Under the pieces are notes generated by a model. That model searched no databases and was not told the DNA's origin. It saw nothing but the letters and a program-made list of their open reading frames with translations. From Lachnospiraceae bacterium oral taxon 096 (GTDB lineage: Bacteria > Bacillota > Clostridia > Lachnospirales > Lachnospiraceae), in NCBI GenBank assembly GCA_018141845.1, contig CP073340.1, forward strand, positions 955,001-1,019,000: a stretch of DNA of 64,000 nt, given 5' to 3'. Of this stretch, positions 63,638 through 64,000 are shown piece by piece (positions within the stretch are counted from its first letter, which is position 1; every line of letters begins with the position of its first letter). Position numbers and translations under genes: made by a program.

Positions 63638-64000
63638 ATGGCAAAGAAAGTTACAGGTTATATTAAATTGCAGATTCCTGCAGGCAAGGCAACACCAGCT
63701 CCACCTGTTGGTCCAGCACTTGGACAACACGGAGTAAATATCGTTGAGTTCACAAAGCAATTCAATGCAAGAACAGCAGATCAGGGTGATATGATTATCC
63801 CTGTTGTGATCACTGTTTATGCAGATAGAAGTTTTAGTTTCATTACAAAGACTCCTCCAGCTGCAGTATTACTGAAGAAGGCATGCAATATTAAGTCAGG
63901 TTCAGGTGTTCCAAACAAGACAAAGGTAGCATCAATCAGCAAGGCAGAGATCCAAAAGATCGCCGAGTTAAAGATGCCAGACTTAAATGCAGCAAGCATC
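63638..64000 (+). CDS. rplK: Ribosomal protein uL11 (partial, cut by window end)
   Basis: The first 121 codons of L11: [20 protein letters not shown], then [19 protein letters not shown] and the C-terminal rRNA-binding domain with [20 protein letters not shown]11 forms the GTPase-associated centre of the ribosome with L10 and L12. The frame is still open at 64000; about 20 codons are missing. AGGAGG lies 7 bases before ATG 63638. Confidence 0.96.
   Translation, partial: MAKKVTGYIKLQIPAGKATPAPPVGPALGQHGVNIVEFTKQFNARTADQGDMIIPVVITVYADRSFSFITKTPPAAVLLKKACNIKSGSGVPNKTKVASISKAEIQKIAELKMPDLNAASI

Noticed and set aside
1..64000. CRISPR array
   Set aside because: No series of regularly spaced direct repeats was seen; the only clear direct repeat is the two-copy 71-bp duplication, and no cas genes are present.

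Overview
The window looks like chromosome of a low-GC Firmicute, most likely a Lachnospiraceae-type member of Clostridia. The grounds are AT-rich coding sequence, strong GGAGG ribosome sites, consensus TTGACA/TATAAT promoters, frequent GTG/TTG starts, a small DUF6472-like protein, a long-form PRPP synthetase, a CIRCE heat-shock operator and an rpmG-secE-nusG-rplK order. This placement is inference from gene content; I cannot name a species.

Layout. 1-900: end of a YfcE-like phosphodiesterase gene, then tRNA Pro-Arg-Gly and His-Gln clusters with very clear promoters and terminators. 942-7140: a class V aminotransferase (cysteine desulfurase family), a tRNA-Leu whose 3' half and terminator lie in a 71-bp tandem duplication, and a complete branched-chain amino acid ABC operon (livJHMGF). 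7255-10940: a membrane-anchored HMA metal-binding protein, a three-gene NitT/TauT-type ABC transporter and a nitroreductase. 10926-14290: an IS200/IS605-type element (dead tnpA, tnpB, probable omega-RNA) whose tnpB is split by an IS110-family element with its own probable bridge-RNA region. 14427-24818: proA, azlCD, a rhodanese/PP-loop tRNA-thiolation-like protein, a pyridoxal-type kinase, four envelope-associated unknowns, a TetR regulator, panE and thrH.

24843-41020: lon behind a CIRCE operator; an alpha/beta hydrolase with mprF; aroC and a lactonase on the minus strand; a deletion scar fusing an ABC ATPase start to the end of a sugar-binding protein, followed by a GH32 sucrose/fructan hydrolase; a secreted paralogue of the 21715 lipoprotein; tandem signal peptidases; malQ; and a sugar-1-phosphate nucleotidyltransferase. 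41045-48511: DHH-type pyrophosphatase, aroK, flavin reductase and murC, then a cluster of DnaA boxes ahead of a dnaD-like/dnaC replication pair, and prs. 48518-52469: an orphan LytTR response regulator with three surface or membrane proteins.

52517-55190 is an accessory island: GNAT acetyltransferase, cytidine-deaminase-like protein, a large hairpin, a chimeric ORF made of hsdM and IS607-type tnpA scraps, and an intact tnpB with probable omega-RNA. The rest is housekeeping: cca, phosphoglucomutase, a structured intergenic region with a possible pseudoknot, mreB, recD2, comF, then rpmG-secE-nusG and the start of rplK.

Most of the window is ordinary metabolism, envelope and information processing. 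The unusual content is the nested RNA-guided elements, the DnaA-box cluster at the replication-protein genes, the CIRCE-controlled lon, several rearrangement scars, and unrecognised surface modules. I did not find a convincing complete new defence or biosynthetic system.
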